From Craspedostauros australis (taxonomy: Eukaryota; Bacillariophyta; Bacillariophyceae; Mastogloiales; Achnanthaceae): DNA of 64,000 bases. This document shows, piece by piece, positions 19,456 to 29,779 of the stretch (positions are counted from its first letter, which is position 1; the number at the start of each line of letters is the position of its first letter). The notes beneath the pieces were generated by a model. It did not search any database. It was not told the origin of the DNA and saw only the letters and a list, made by a program, of their open reading frames with translations. The stretch covers positions 744,001 through 808,000 of the forward strand of contig JAMXDE010000024.1 of the NCBI GenBank assembly GCA_026770025.1, given 5' to 3'. The position numbers were made by a program, and so were the translations under genes.

Positions 19456-21150
19456 ACATGTCCGTGCAACCTGTGATCTGTTCTATGGTATTATTATTCT
19501 TCGGAACGTCCACCCCACCTGAAAGTGGCACCACCGATCGGATCCTGCATACACACCCCTTCTCCGATTTCCCCATTGCTCCATCTCTCCATCCATCCAC
19601 GCATGTGAAAGTTGGACACCCAATTCCTTCATTCCGAGCGATTTCAATGTGCTTCCTCCATTTCTTTCTTCGCCTCAGCAACCTGAAGCTTCAGATTGAG
19701 TTCCTGAAGGCGCAGATCATGGTAGTTGCGCTTGAGTTTGGCAAGCCGGAGTTCCTCGCGAATCATGTCCATCTCCTCGCTGCATTGGAGTGATGTGCTT
19801 CTTGCGGAGTTTCGGTCTTCTGTTCGTGTGACTTGCGTGGTTTCTGAACGTACCTGCGGCGTGCCGTCTGTGTTGTCACGACGGCTTCCGCGATGCTGGC
19901 GACGACGACTGGCTGTTCTGGCAACACCATTGTCGTCTCCAGCCGCTTCGCCGTTTTCCACATGGGCACTATCATCCGTGTTGCCGTCCTCTTCATCGCC
20001 TTTGAAGACGATACGCGTGCTCCTGTCAGCATCTGCGGATACGCCACGACGCTTGCGTTTGCGTGATGGGGCATAGGCAGTCGTCGCCTGTTGGTCATTG
20101 GATCCCCGCATCTGGGTGGCGCTGTCGTTGTCGTTGTCGCTGCTGCTCTCCGTGTTGTCGTAGCTGGTGACAGTGGCAGGCGCGTACTCGTTGTCATCGT
20201 CGTCGTCGTTGTCGTCATCGTCTAGATTGTGTTGATTGTCCCCGCTCGTTCTGACGGAATTGTCTCCGTCTTCGCTTGCATCATCGCCGCCAGTCTCACC
20301 ATGAGGCGATGGACCTTGATGGTTGCAACGGTTGCGAGCGCGGACTGATGCCGCGACTGATTTGCGTGCGAGGAGGCGAAAAGGTCGAAGTGTGGGTTGT
20401 GGATAGGACTGAGCAGAGACAGAGGCAGGTGAGGAAGCATCTGCAATTTGTGGCGCGTCCTTCAGGAGTCTCCAGCACTCCACGAGGGCGTGAACGTTGA
20501 GACGAGAGTGTCTGAATCTCTTGTCGCACGATTCGCGCCAATCTGCGATCCATTCAAATTCAGCTTCCGGTGAAGTGTGAGGTGTTGGCGGAAGAATCTT
20601 TCGAAGTTGCAGAGTGGAACGCCGGAGGGTGTCCAAGACGTGTCTGAGACTATCTGCAGAAGCCGTGCATGAGACGACATCAAAATCATCGCCGAAGTCG
20701 CCGTCGTTTCTGCCGCTGTATCCTCTGTTCGATCTCTTTATTGCCATCCTTTCGTTGTACTGCGCGATGCGGCGCTTGAAATTCTCAAAAATGAGAGGCC
20801 AAGTTCCGTTTTTGCATTTGCCTGGTTCCTTCTTGATTTCCAGGTAGGCGAGGCAAAGCATCCTCGCTTTCGCTGGAGTCCAGGAAGGTTGCATCATTTT
20901 GGAGAAGAAGTGGGGATGTGCTGTGTGAGTATCGGCGGTGATGGTATTCCATGGGCTGTCCTTGGACTCTTCGCTCAAGCTTTTATGGAGGTGTCTGTTG
21001 TTGTGTTGGATTTGGTGACGCCGGATTGTGTTGTTGTGTGCCTCCTGGTTGGGGTTTTTGGGCGACTTTGTGGAAACAGGATCCGTGGATGCTTCCAGTG
21101 ATGCCAAAAGATACGGTTGCACTCGGTCGAGTCAATCGCAGTGATTTGGA
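19456..21150. repeat. Duplicated block, unit 2 (about 1.7 kb, contains copy C)
   Basis: Partner of 16469-18184 in the same orientation. The match starts at CATGTCCGTGCAACC and fades after GTGATTTGGATTGAGG. Copy C and its flanks are included. The block is slightly shorter, chiefly because of the shorter Asp-codon repeat. Confidence 0.85.
19644..20897 (-). CDS. Unrecognised tandem-family protein, copy C (417 aa)
   Basis: Closest relative of copy B, in the second duplicated block. Start chosen at 20897 (MMQPSWTPAKAR), matching the Met of copy B; the open frame continues upstream without paralogue support in A or D. Conserved pieces: LCLAYLEIKKEPGKCKNGTW, LQLRKILPPTPHTSPEAEFE, WIADW, ECWRLLKDAPQIADASS, RPFRLLARKSVAASV, an acidic stretch with short Asp runs, a basic cluster RKRKRR, and a heptad-rich end (LRLAKLKRNYHDLRLQELN). 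Because the frame stays open in B and C despite many base changes, both copies are probably under selection. The C-terminus lacks the last four residues of copy B. Confidence 0.75.
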   Translation of the reverse strand: MMQPSWTPAKARMLCLAYLEIKKEPGKCKNGTWPLIFENFKRRIAQYNERMAIKRSNRGYSGRNDGDFGDDFDVVSCTASADSLRHVLDTLRRSTLQLRKILPPTPHTSPEAEFEWIADWRESCDKRFRHSRLNVHALVECWRLLKDAPQIADASSPASVSAQSYPQPTLRPFRLLARKSVAASVRARNRCNHQGPSPHGETGGDDASEDGDNSVRTSGDNQHNLDDDDNDDDDDNEYAPATVTSYDNTESSSDNDNDSATQMRGSNDQQATTAYAPSRKRKRRGVSADADRSTRIVFKGDEEDGNTDDSAHVENGEAAGDDNGVARTASRRRQHRGSRRDNTDGTPQVRSETTQVTRTEDRNSARSTSLQCSEEMDMIREELRLAKLKRNYHDLRLQELNLKLQVAEAKKEMEEAH

Positions 21151-21473
21151 TTGAGGTGGCTTTCTCGATGAGAACCTCTCTCTGATCAGAGAGGGCTGGT
21201 GTGGCGGAACCACAAACGAGACCGACTGTGTGCCATTCATCTGTACAACAGATGCTCTCTCATTCCATCAACGAACCCAAACGTTGCATGAATCTCATCG
21301 CTTGCCTCGATACAGTGAGTGATAACTTCATTCATCTAATATTTACAAGAGAGACCAGGGGGTTTATCTGAACGCTGTGCGAGCTGAGGATAGGGCGTGG
21401 TGCTGGTCTGTACACTCCGTGACTTCATTCCTTCATTTGTTGATGAATATGGAACGATCGACATCTCTATCCT
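21151..21473. other. Intergenic between copies C and D
   Basis: Contains a 16-bp palindrome CTCTCTGATCAGAGAG at about 21176-21191, just upstream of copy C. No gene seen. Confidence 0.4.
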
Positions 21474-22715
21474 TCAAATGGTTCGATCACCACGAGCCTC
21501 CTCCACTTGTTTCTTGGCCTTCTCCACCTGGAGCTTGAGGATGATTTCTTGAATGCGCAGTTCGTGGTAGTTGCGCTCAAGTTTAGCTACCCGGAGCTGT
21601 TCGCGGAGCAACTTGGTATGCTTGCTGCCTTGCAACACTTGAGGCGACGTGATCGTTGCGGTTTCCATTGGCGCTGTCCTTCTTGTTGTCTTTAGGCGCC
21701 CGAGTGGATAGACGTTGTCATTCATGTCGTTGTGGTGGTGTTGATGCCGACGACGTGTGCGTTTTGGTCTGGGATCGTCGCTGATTTCGTCGGCGCTCTC
21801 CACGTGAATATCATCGTCCGTGTTGCTGTCCATTTCATCGCTATCTGCAACGGTGAGCGCGTTCGAATGACATGTGCCGGGATCTGCAGATACACGACGA
21901 CGCTTGCGCTTCCGTGATGGGTTGCGAGCAGTCGCACGTCGTCGGTCTATGAGTTGCCGAGGTGGATTTCCACTGCTGTATACAGTGGGCCTAGCGTCGT
22001 CGACGTCGTCGCGACTCGTGACAATGTTGGGTCTGTTGGGAGCTATTGACGCATCCTCTTCCTCCTCTTCATGTTCGTCATCGCCATCGGTATTGCGTGT
22101 GTCGTCATCTTCGTTGTTATCATCGCTATCAGGTTCATGATCTGAGTGTTGGCTGTCGCGACGGCCGATGGCACAGGCAGATGTTTTGGTAGATTTGCGC
22201 GCGATGAGGCGAACTGCCCGAAGCGTTGGCCGTGGATTGCATGTGGAGGCAGCTGAAGAATGATCTGCAATTTGAGGAGCGTCTTTCAAGATCCTCCAGC
22301 ACTCCAACAGGCAGTCTCTGGTCAACCCCACCCTCATGCCACTGGCTGTGTATGATTGGTGCCAGCGGTCGACCCACTGAGCTTCGCGTTTTTTGGATCT
22401 GTGAGGGTTCGGTGGGCGCTCTTTTCGGAGACCGAGGATGCGACACCGGATTATGCTGAACATCTTTCGATAACGCGCGGTGTCGTAAACGCATGAGATC
22501 TTCTCGATATCCCCTGCTGATGCCGCAGGGTTCTTGCGAGCTCCCTTTGCATACTTCTTTGCGACTCTCTTGTTGTGTGCCTGGATGGATTTCTTTATGT
22601 TCCGTGAAATGAGGGCCCAGGTTCCTTTTGCGCACTTACCTGGTCCTTTGACCACCTTCAAGAATTCAAGGCACAGTATCCGCACTTCCCCAGCAGTCCA
22701 GGAAGCACGCGGCAT
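21474..22715 (-). CDS. Unrecognised tandem-family protein, copy D (413 aa)
   Basis: The most diverged of the four together with copy A. From 22715 the protein reads MPRASWTAGEVRILCLEFLK, then GPGKCAKGTW, LGLRKERPPNPH, WVDRWHQSY, ECWRILKDAPQIADHSS near residues 150-165, RAVRLIARKS, acidic Asp/Glu runs, RKRKRRRVSAD, a second basic cluster PKRTRRRHQHHH, and a C-terminal coiled coil (LREQLRVAKLERNYHELRIQ). The conserved spacing of Trp, Cys-Leu and LKDAPQ(I/L)A over four paralogues argues for a folded N-terminal domain of about 160 residues. Its likeness to Myb/SANT-like or trihelix domains (Trp-rich helices plus a distant coiled coil) is suggestive only. Confidence 0.75.
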   Translation of the reverse strand: MPRASWTAGEVRILCLEFLKVVKGPGKCAKGTWALISRNIKKSIQAHNKRVAKKYAKGARKNPAASAGDIEKISCVYDTARYRKMFSIIRCRILGLRKERPPNPHRSKKREAQWVDRWHQSYTASGMRVGLTRDCLLECWRILKDAPQIADHSSAASTCNPRPTLRAVRLIARKSTKTSACAIGRRDSQHSDHEPDSDDNNEDDDTRNTDGDDEHEEEEEDASIAPNRPNIVTSRDDVDDARPTVYSSGNPPRQLIDRRRATARNPSRKRKRRRVSADPGTCHSNALTVADSDEMDSNTDDDIHVESADEISDDPRPKRTRRRHQHHHNDMNDNVYPLGRLKTTRRTAPMETATITSPQVLQGSKHTKLLREQLRVAKLERNYHELRIQEIILKLQVEKAKKQVEEARGDRTI

Positions 22716-23456
22716 TGTGTACGTACTCGTGTGTGTTCGACTGTGGTGCACTTGCTTTCGTTGAGTTCGTGTGGCTGCGTTTGCGCCTGCTATCTCTTGG
22801 AAGACGGTCGTTTGGGGACGTGGGGATTTGTCCTCTCCTCTCTCTCTCTCTCTCTACGACTACGGCACCATGCAATGGAGATGACGTGCGATCTATGATA
22901 CGTATCTGCGATGTTGGATGGAGGTGACTGTTTCGGATGGATTGTGTTGTGTTGTGTTGTGATCGAGCCCCTCGGTCTTTGTTGTTGTTCTGTGTCGCGG
23001 GGAGTGGTGCTGATTGATTTCGATTCGCGTTGCGCGACTTCGCTGATGGTCACAGATACCTCTGCAAAAGATACTTTCTGGGATGCTCTGGGGTTTTGGC
23101 GAGATGGATTGCGCTTCGTCGATCGCGAGGGGGACAAGTGAGGCCTGCATTCCCTTGCCAAAGATGAGGTCTACCTTTGCGATCTATTATATTATAATGT
23201 TAGATTGTATTCTGCTATAATATAGAATACTACGACTATGCCAGTTGTATCCACCCACAGGAGGGAGGTTTCCACATTCCAACAACAGCGAGCGTTTGAA
23301 AACGAGACCAGTCCCAAGGGGACTGCAGATAGACTGCAGATAGATTGCAAATCGGTCAGAAGCTCCATGTATGCTCTCCGAGTATGACAAGTAATGCATA
23401 TTTCATGAGGGAGCATTGCTGTTGATTTGCACACGGTAGAGTAGAACAACAGTATG
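22716..23456. other. Intergenic upstream of copy D
   Basis: Holds a CT dinucleotide run at about 22837-22855 and an AT-rich patch near 23187-23225. No gene, RNA or element recognised. Confidence 0.4.
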
Positions 23457-23460
23457 CTAG

Positions 23461-25300
23461 TGTCTCCTGGCTTGGGTGGAGGCCAATTTTTTTGGTAACC
23501 ATTGGTAACAATTGGTAACTAGTCGTATGAGTCAATTTCGCCGTAGACGCTGGTACATTTTGTACGTCAGTCCCACACGAAGTGGCCCCAATACTACCAT
23601 TTTTGACACAAACCTCCTCGGCAAGTCCATGCCGCTCCGTTTGTTTGAGCTCTCCTTTGGTGAGCACTATCATGTGTGGCTTTTAATCATCCTCTCCAAC
23701 TTTGATGGCGGTTGGTTGGGTAGTGGTTGAGATCTGTTTGTTTCTTTGGAGCAGGCACTCGTTGATCCCATTCACGAATGCCAATCACCGCGATGTATCG
23801 TGGCGAATTTCTGTGTGCCCCAGCGCGTGTTAACACGCGGTGGAAATGATCACAAAACATTGTGGTGCCAACCGATGTGTTCTTCACATGCTACGATCAG
23901 TTCCTTATCCTGATATCATCCATTGCGACTTCGTTCATCGTATTGCGTTGTAGTTGATTATGGTTGATACGTTCTGCAATAGCGTTTTAGTTCTACTTCG
24001 GAATACCGTACACCAGCAACCGTCTTGGCAACAACAACTTGGATGCATGTGTATCGTTGCGCCCTTCCTGTTTGGGAGAGCAATGATCCCTTGGTTAGCA
24101 GCAGCACACAATAGCAGTCCAGAATAGAGCAGAGTCGACTGTTTCACACTGAGGAGTTCAACCTCGCCATTGTCTCACCGCTCTTCTTTGGATCTTCCGC
24201 ATCGCTGAGCATGTGCAACTGCGCCGCGCAAAATTTCCACGCCATGTGCGCGCATTTTAGCATGTGTCACGTGCGCAATGTAGAGGCCAATGTTCGATTG
24301 GCCATAGTTGCGCTGGAGATCGTATAGAACATTAGGCTACCTGCACAGAACGGTTCGAACGCGGTTTGATAGAGCACGATTAGCGACTGCGTCAACGACC
24401 CCACCCATCGCATGAGCGCAGGATAGGTAGCTATTCTTCGCGAGAGTGTAGCAACCGGTGTCAATGAAGACAGTTTTGGCGCCTGATCAGGAAGCGATGT
24501 TTCCTCGCGAGGATAGTACGCGATGAAGTGACGAAAAACTTGCAACTGATATATCTTTGGAGGAAGTGAAGGACGAAGACCAATACTACATGGGGAGGTA
24601 AAGGAGAGGATACTGCGTCGACTGAAAGAAACGGCACGATGATCCGACATCAGCGCGAGGCACAACCTTGTATCAAGTAGAGAGACTCAGGTGAGGACCA
24701 CAGTCCGACTCAACAACACGTAAAAACGCACGATAATTTTTGGCGCCAACTTTTGTGCGTTCACGGATCGATGATCATGGCTGTCACGAGCATTAGTGAC
24801 TAACTTCAAACACCCAAAGCAACACACAAAAGCATCCTGCACCGCTGACCAGCACACCACCCGAAGCAGAATGAAGCGACGAATACAACCATGCCATTCA
24901 CTTGAGCAATAGACGAAACAGAATTGGATGCGGGTCTTTGGAAGGCCGTCGGCCGAGATTGGACCAAGAAGCAATAAATTATTGTACCAGAACGTCGTAG
25001 ACTCTACGTGGTTACCAATGGTTACCAACGAAAAAATTCCGAAATCATGTCCGTACGTCGTCCGTATGAAAAAGGCCGATAAAGGGTAAAAAGAGGCATC
25101 GAGATGAACATGAAGCGGAGACCGTTTGCCTACAATGAACACATCAACAGAGAGCTCTCACTCTCCTCTTTCTAATTATGCAAAGATGTCGGTCAACGGC
25201 CATCAACTCATCGAATGGTTGCTTGTGCCGTCGGCGATATGCCAATGGTTACCAATAATTACCAATAATTACCAAAAAACCGGAAATTAGCCACGAGACA
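23461..25300. mobile_element. DNA-transposon-like element with terminal inverted repeats (1840 bp), no transposase seen
   Basis: The left end TGTCTCCTGGCT (23461-23472) and the inverted right end AGCCACGAGACA (25289-25300) match at 11 of 12 positions. The likeness goes on inwards through a T-rich stretch and a run of GGTAAC/GGTAAT units (23495-23520 and, inverted, 25247-25275). Both ends are flanked by CTAG (23457-23460 and 25301-25304), which can be a 4-bp target duplication or part of a longer repeat, as CTAG is its own complement. A further pair of GGTTACCAA units lies inside at about 25011-25028. The internal open stretches (for example 24267-24665 and 24687-25142 on the minus strand) show no transposase motif, so I call it non-autonomous. 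Confidence 0.72.
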
Positions 25301-25304
25301 CTAG

Positions 25305-25876
25305 AGATCGCTCACACTTTGGGCTAGCCTTCATCTCCGGGTTCCTCAATTCAGTCAACAATTGTTGGTGATCCGTGATTGCCCTCAACCGCTTCTTGTT
25401 GCGACGCGACTATTGCGATCGGTGTCACGATGTTTGTCGCTGCGACATGATATGTTCGCTGAATTGGTGAGTATTCAGTGTATCCCTAGCATTTGCTCTT
25501 ACTTCACACATTCAATATAATGTTTTTTATTGTTTGTTGCTAGGGATGTGCGTTGAGTTGGCCCGTTTCTTCGTGCTCACAAAACCAGCCATTGCGCATG
25601 TCGCACCAACACGGACAACAACAGGAGAATTTGCATCCAACCGCAGAGAGATCTGGATGCAACTTGGTCATGTGCGTCCAACGCCAATGCCAACGCCAAC
25701 ATCAACATCAAAGACAACAACGCTCATGAACATTCTCACCTTCGCATTCGTCTCCAACACAGAGTATTCCAATCACAATCGCCATTACGAGTGACAACAG
25801 CGTCAAGAACAGATCAAACAGTAGGTAGGACTCTGCTGCATCCAATACCAATACAAATACCAACGGCAAAAGCAAC
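25305..25876 (+). other. Upstream region of the lipase gene with a probable leader intron (25467-25543)
   Basis: A donor-like GTGAGTATTC at 25467 and an acceptor TTTTATTGTTTGTTGCTAG ending at 25543 bound a 77-bp AT-rich stretch, as expected of a short GT-AG intron. Reading across the junction gives only a short frame that stops before the lipase start, so I take it as an intron in the 5' leader. A tract of CAA/CCA-rich repeats lies at 25677-25720. Confidence 0.45.
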
Positions 25877-27424
25877 ATGGAAGATATGAGGGACGATGCT
25901 GCAATGATGAGCAAGGAGTCGGATGATGCCGCCAGCAACGACTACCACAGCAACAACAACAACCTCAAGGTGTCGGAGTTGGAGGCCATCGATGACATCT
26001 GCAAGGGCACCGTGTACGCCAGTCTGGCGATCACAGACAACAAGAAGCGCACGCTGCGCAAGATCTCCAAGGCCAACCCGTGGCACGAGCAGGCCCTCAA
26101 GATGATCACGGGCGGTGACACGCGCATGGCCCATTCGTCGCTGGAAAAGCTGCTGGACTCCACCATGGGACTCACGCTGGACAAGCTCATCGATGTGCAG
26201 GGAGTGACTCCGGGCGGCCACTTCCTCGACACGCAGGGTTACATCGCGCACGATGACAAGCAGATCATCCTGAGCTACCGATGCACGACGTCTGCCTTCG
26301 ACTGGCTGACCAACTTCAACACGACATCATCCGCATGGGAGGTCAAGGAGGATGCCGAACAGGGATTCAGTGGTTTCTGCTCCGGTTTCTCGGGTTTGTG
26401 CTGCCATCCCGATGGATACCGCCCGCGCGTTCACACGGGATTTTACAACAACTTCCTTTGCTCCATCCCGCACATCAGGGAGTACATCGACCCGCTGCTG
26501 CGTCCCGATCAACCGCCGCGCAAGCTGTACGTCGTGGGCCATTCGCTCGGTGCCGGAATCGCCACGCTGGCCGGTTGCTACTTCGCTTTGGAGTACGATT
26601 GGAATGAGCTGCCGCACACGCTCATCAACGTGACGGCTGGCAGTCCGCGTGCCTGCTGCACGTCCATGAAGGACCTCATGGAGGAGCGCCTCAAGATGCT
26701 GTCGCCGCTCAAATGCCGGTTGTACCGTGTGCGATGCGGCAAGGACGTGGTCTGCAACGTGCCGCCCAAGTCGTTGGGATTCCGTCATCTCGTTGATTCG
26801 ACCAAGCTGGAAGATGGACAGATCTACTGGGACAAGGCCAGCCGCGCCTCGAACTCGCCGGCCGCACAGTCCGCGATGGACGCAGAAGAGAACGAACCGC
26901 GCATGGAAGCGCATGATGATCTCAGCAGTCTCATGGCGGTCGCCGAGGATGTGCATCGCAGCGACAACAAGGATGATCCAGATGAACGTTATCAACGATT
27001 CGTCGCCAAGATTCCGTTGAGCTTGCGTCATCACATGCCCGATGCGTACCTCACGCCGTTGATGGCGGCGCGGGGTGTGCGACATGGACAAGATCTGTGC
27101 ATGCCACCATTGATCATGGAAAGAACGGACGGCCGTCGCATGTACAGGACGATGGGCGGTGACGACGACAGCGACGATGCCAACAACAACAACAACAAAA
27201 ATAAGGATGTTGCCAACATGGATGATTACAACTTCACTGAGACGGAATCGGAAGTGAGTGATAAGCGGCCCTCGTTCCGACGCGGTCTGCTGAAGACCTT
27301 CTCCCCGAAGAAGTCGCAGAAGGAAGGCAGCCGTTCCTGGTTATCGCTCTTCGGACGCAGTGGCAACAAGAAATCCAACGTGGGGTCCCCAGAGATGCTC
27401 ATCGCCGATCATGCCATGGCATAG
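25877..27424 (+). CDS. Class 3 (alpha/beta-hydrolase) lipase
   Basis: A 515-residue protein of the fungal-type lipase_3 family, expected to cut acyl esters of glycerolipids. The nucleophile elbow GHSLGAG puts the catalytic Ser at residue 223. The Asp is likely D290 in RCGKDVVCNVPP, and the His likely H304 in GFRHLV, which is the usual spacing. Upstream, RVHTGFYNNF (about 185-195) is the segment typical of this family before the elbow. The first 30 residues are acidic and Asn-rich, with no signal peptide or membrane segment, so it is probably cytosolic or bound to a lipid surface. Residues 330-515 form a low-complexity tail with an Asn run and a basic Ser/Lys end (KKSQKEGSRSW), outside the catalytic core. 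The exact substrate cannot be told. Confidence 0.9.
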   Translation: MEDMRDDAAMMSKESDDAASNDYHSNNNNLKVSELEAIDDICKGTVYASLAITDNKKRTLRKISKANPWHEQALKMITGGDTRMAHSSLEKLLDSTMGLTLDKLIDVQGVTPGGHFLDTQGYIAHDDKQIILSYRCTTSAFDWLTNFNTTSSAWEVKEDAEQGFSGFCSGFSGLCCHPDGYRPRVHTGFYNNFLCSIPHIREYIDPLLRPDQPPRKLYVVGHSLGAGIATLAGCYFALEYDWNELPHTLINVTAGSPRACCTSMKDLMEERLKMLSPLKCRLYRVRCGKDVVCNVPPKSLGFRHLVDSTKLEDGQIYWDKASRASNSPAAQSAMDAEENEPRMEAHDDLSSLMAVAEDVHRSDNKDDPDERYQRFVAKIPLSLRHHMPDAYLTPLMAARGVRHGQDLCMPPLIMERTDGRRMYRTMGGDDDSDDANNNNNKNKDVANMDDYNFTETESEVSDKRPSFRRGLLKTFSPKKSQKEGSRSWLSLFGRSGNKKSNVGSPEMLIADHAMA

Positions 27425-28110
27425 GTGCTGCATGGCATGGTACGGATAGAGATGGGCGGATCATGCAACGATACGATCGTTGAGTGATGGGATGTGCAGG
27501 GACGGAAGACTCGCAGTTGTACCTGGATTTGTGTGGGAAAGAAAAATGAAGTGTACCTACTCTCGTCGTAATAGTAGAGTAGAGTATCGCATGGTGTCAC
27601 AAGACCACATACGCACACAAAAAGATGATCGTAATGCATGTCATGGTCCACATAGATGGATGAGTTAGTCGTTCTAGGTAAAGCAATACTCTAACGATGA
27701 TGAACACTGCATCTGCACACTTGGCAAGTCTGATGAAAAAGAGTGTCGACCAAACGTACCATACAGTACGGAGAGTAGCATACTCGAACGTTCCGAACAA
27801 ATTACGTATTCAAAGGTTGTCACTGTTCTTTCTATTCCTAATTGTTGCTTGTTCTTATGAATAATGCTTGTAATATATTATACGTGTACACACATACATG
27901 AAAGGCTTGGTAGCCACGGCACTCTCTATTGATTGATCCCTTCATTGATTCAATCTCGCATTCATACGTTCATGAAATCTGTAGCCGCCCTTTCCACAAA
28001 GTCGCACATGTGCGACTTGGGGCGTGGTGTCGCATCCATCTCGTGAAGATCCAGATGCGATCCATTGACTATTCCCGTTGTCGTCGGAATAATGCGATGC
28101 ATAGCGTCGA
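27425..28110. other. Intergenic between convergent lipase and haloperoxidase genes; holds a 20-bp perfect palindrome
   Basis: The stretch after both stop codons. AAGTCGCACATGTGCGACTT at 27999-28018 is a perfect 20-bp palindrome that would fold into a hairpin about 90 bases past the haloperoxidase stop. Nothing else recognised. Confidence 0.6.
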
Positions 28111-29779
28111 TTACTGCGCACAGTCCGACGTGAGATAATCATTCCAATCGAATCGGACCTTGTCGATCTTGGCCTGGACCTTGGCCGGATCGCTGCCGTA
28201 CTTGTGGGCCATGTACTCCGGCAGCTTGGACGCCAGAATCTCCTGTCCCAAATTGAGGCCCGCGATGTTGTCGGTGTAGTAATGCACGCCGGCGATGGTG
28301 CGCGCGTAGGCCACGGCGTAATCGACGGCCTTGACTTCGCACATCTGCTGGGGCGTGAGATCCAGCACGACGGCCAACCACAACGATGCTGCGCTGGAGG
28401 CCGAGTGCATGGCCGGGAAGGAGGGATGCTCCGGTGAACCTGTCGCGTACGCCGTGAAGTCCTGCATGCGCTCGACATCAAAGTTGTTCTTGATGCCATC
28501 GATGATGTACTGCGGCACGCCGTCGGCTGCCGTCAGGTCGTCGTTGTAGATCTTCCACATGACCTCCTCGGGTCGCGGACGTCCGATGTGCCACTTCGTC
28601 TGGAAGTTCTGCGGTCCGACGACGCCGAAGGCCCACGTGCACATGTCGGCCAGCACGACCATGCCGCGGATGAAGGCCGCCGCCGATTTGATGGGCACGA
28701 TGTCGCGGTCGATGTTGGCGCAGTTCGGGCAGTTCATGAGGTACTTGCGATCCAAGGCGCCGCCGAAGAGCTGCGTGATGAGCGCGACGTGGTGGATGCC
28801 CGGGTACTCGTCGTTGACGGCCTGGGCGACCTGCTCGATGGTGTAGCCGCTCCAGATCTGCGGCAATTTGAGGTACTGCTCGATGTCCTCGTTGTTCCGT
28901 CGGTGAATCTGCAGGACGACGACTTCCCACAGCTCATGCCAGAAGTCGGATTCCGGGTCGTTGTTGGGAAATGTGACGGCCACCTTGGTGGATCGGATGA
29001 GATCGCCCATACCGAGCACACACTCGTCGCAGTCCTGATCCATGTAGACGCTGATGGCACCAGTTTCGTCGCGCAGCCTGTTGGCCATTTGCATGTTGAG
29101 AGGATAGTCGGCGACGCCCAGCTCGATGTATTCCGGATCATCCGTGAGCCAGTACGGCGGATCGAGCTTGGGGTTCTTGCTAAATCGCAAACCCAGATCG
29201 CCAGCACCCGTCGCGACGAAGCCTTCCTGCACTCCGGCTGGTTGCACGATGGGCGCCAAAGGGACGCCGGTGTCGGACTTTGTCTTCTTGGATGGGGGCT
29301 CTGGTGATCCCATCTTGTTCATCTTGGAGTCTTCCTGGACGCGGCGTTGCTTCAGCTTCCTCGTGCTCCTCACTGCGGTGGTATGGAGGTCTGCGGCGAG
29401 ATCGAACGTCTCCAACGCAGGCTGATATGTCATGGGAGCAGCGTTTCGCAGCATGGGCGGGTAGATGGATGGTGATGATCGTGATCATCATCATGGTCGC
29501 AATGATTTGGCGCATGGAATTGAAAGGAAACATGTTGTGCATATTGCATGTGAGAGGTGTGGAGGTTGGAAGCAGTAGTCAATCATCTGTTCTGTTCTGC
29601 TCTTGTGCCATTGTCATCAGTGGGACGCATGCATGCTATCAGCATCACTCGTCCGTTTGCTGAGCAATGATGAAGCTCGGCAGCATCGGTCCTCCATCCT
29701 GCCACCCACGTACCAGGTTGTCGGCGATCACCGCCTGAAGGGCGCCCGCAATAACGAGAGGCACGATCTTGTTGAACAT
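28111..29779 (-). CDS. Vanadium-haloperoxidase-like protein 1 (two exons, about 458 aa)
   Basis: Exon 1 29779-29714 encodes a signal peptide (MFNKIVPLVIAGALQAVIAD); the donor is GTACGT, and exon 2 runs 29421-28111 after an acceptor ATATCAG, with no frame change. The mature part has the three PAP2/vanadium-haloperoxidase motifs: KWHIGRPRP (K298, R305; K-x6-RP), HPSFPAMHSA (H361) and ARTIAGVHYYTD (R396, H402, D406; R-x5-H-x3-D). These residues hold vanadate in haloperoxidases or phosphate in related phosphatases. The second motif is PAMH, not the usual PSGH. Two CxxC-like pairs (DCDEC, NCPNC) suggest disulphides, in keeping with secretion. Likely role: halide oxidation by H2O2 outside the cell or in a lumen; a phosphatase is not excluded. 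First of four paralogues on this strand. Confidence 0.82.

Noticed and set aside
24267-25142. Two minus-strand open stretches inside the inverted-repeat element as possible transposase pieces
   Set aside because: No DDE/D, zinc-finger or helix-turn-helix motif is visible in either, so they are treated as chance frames.
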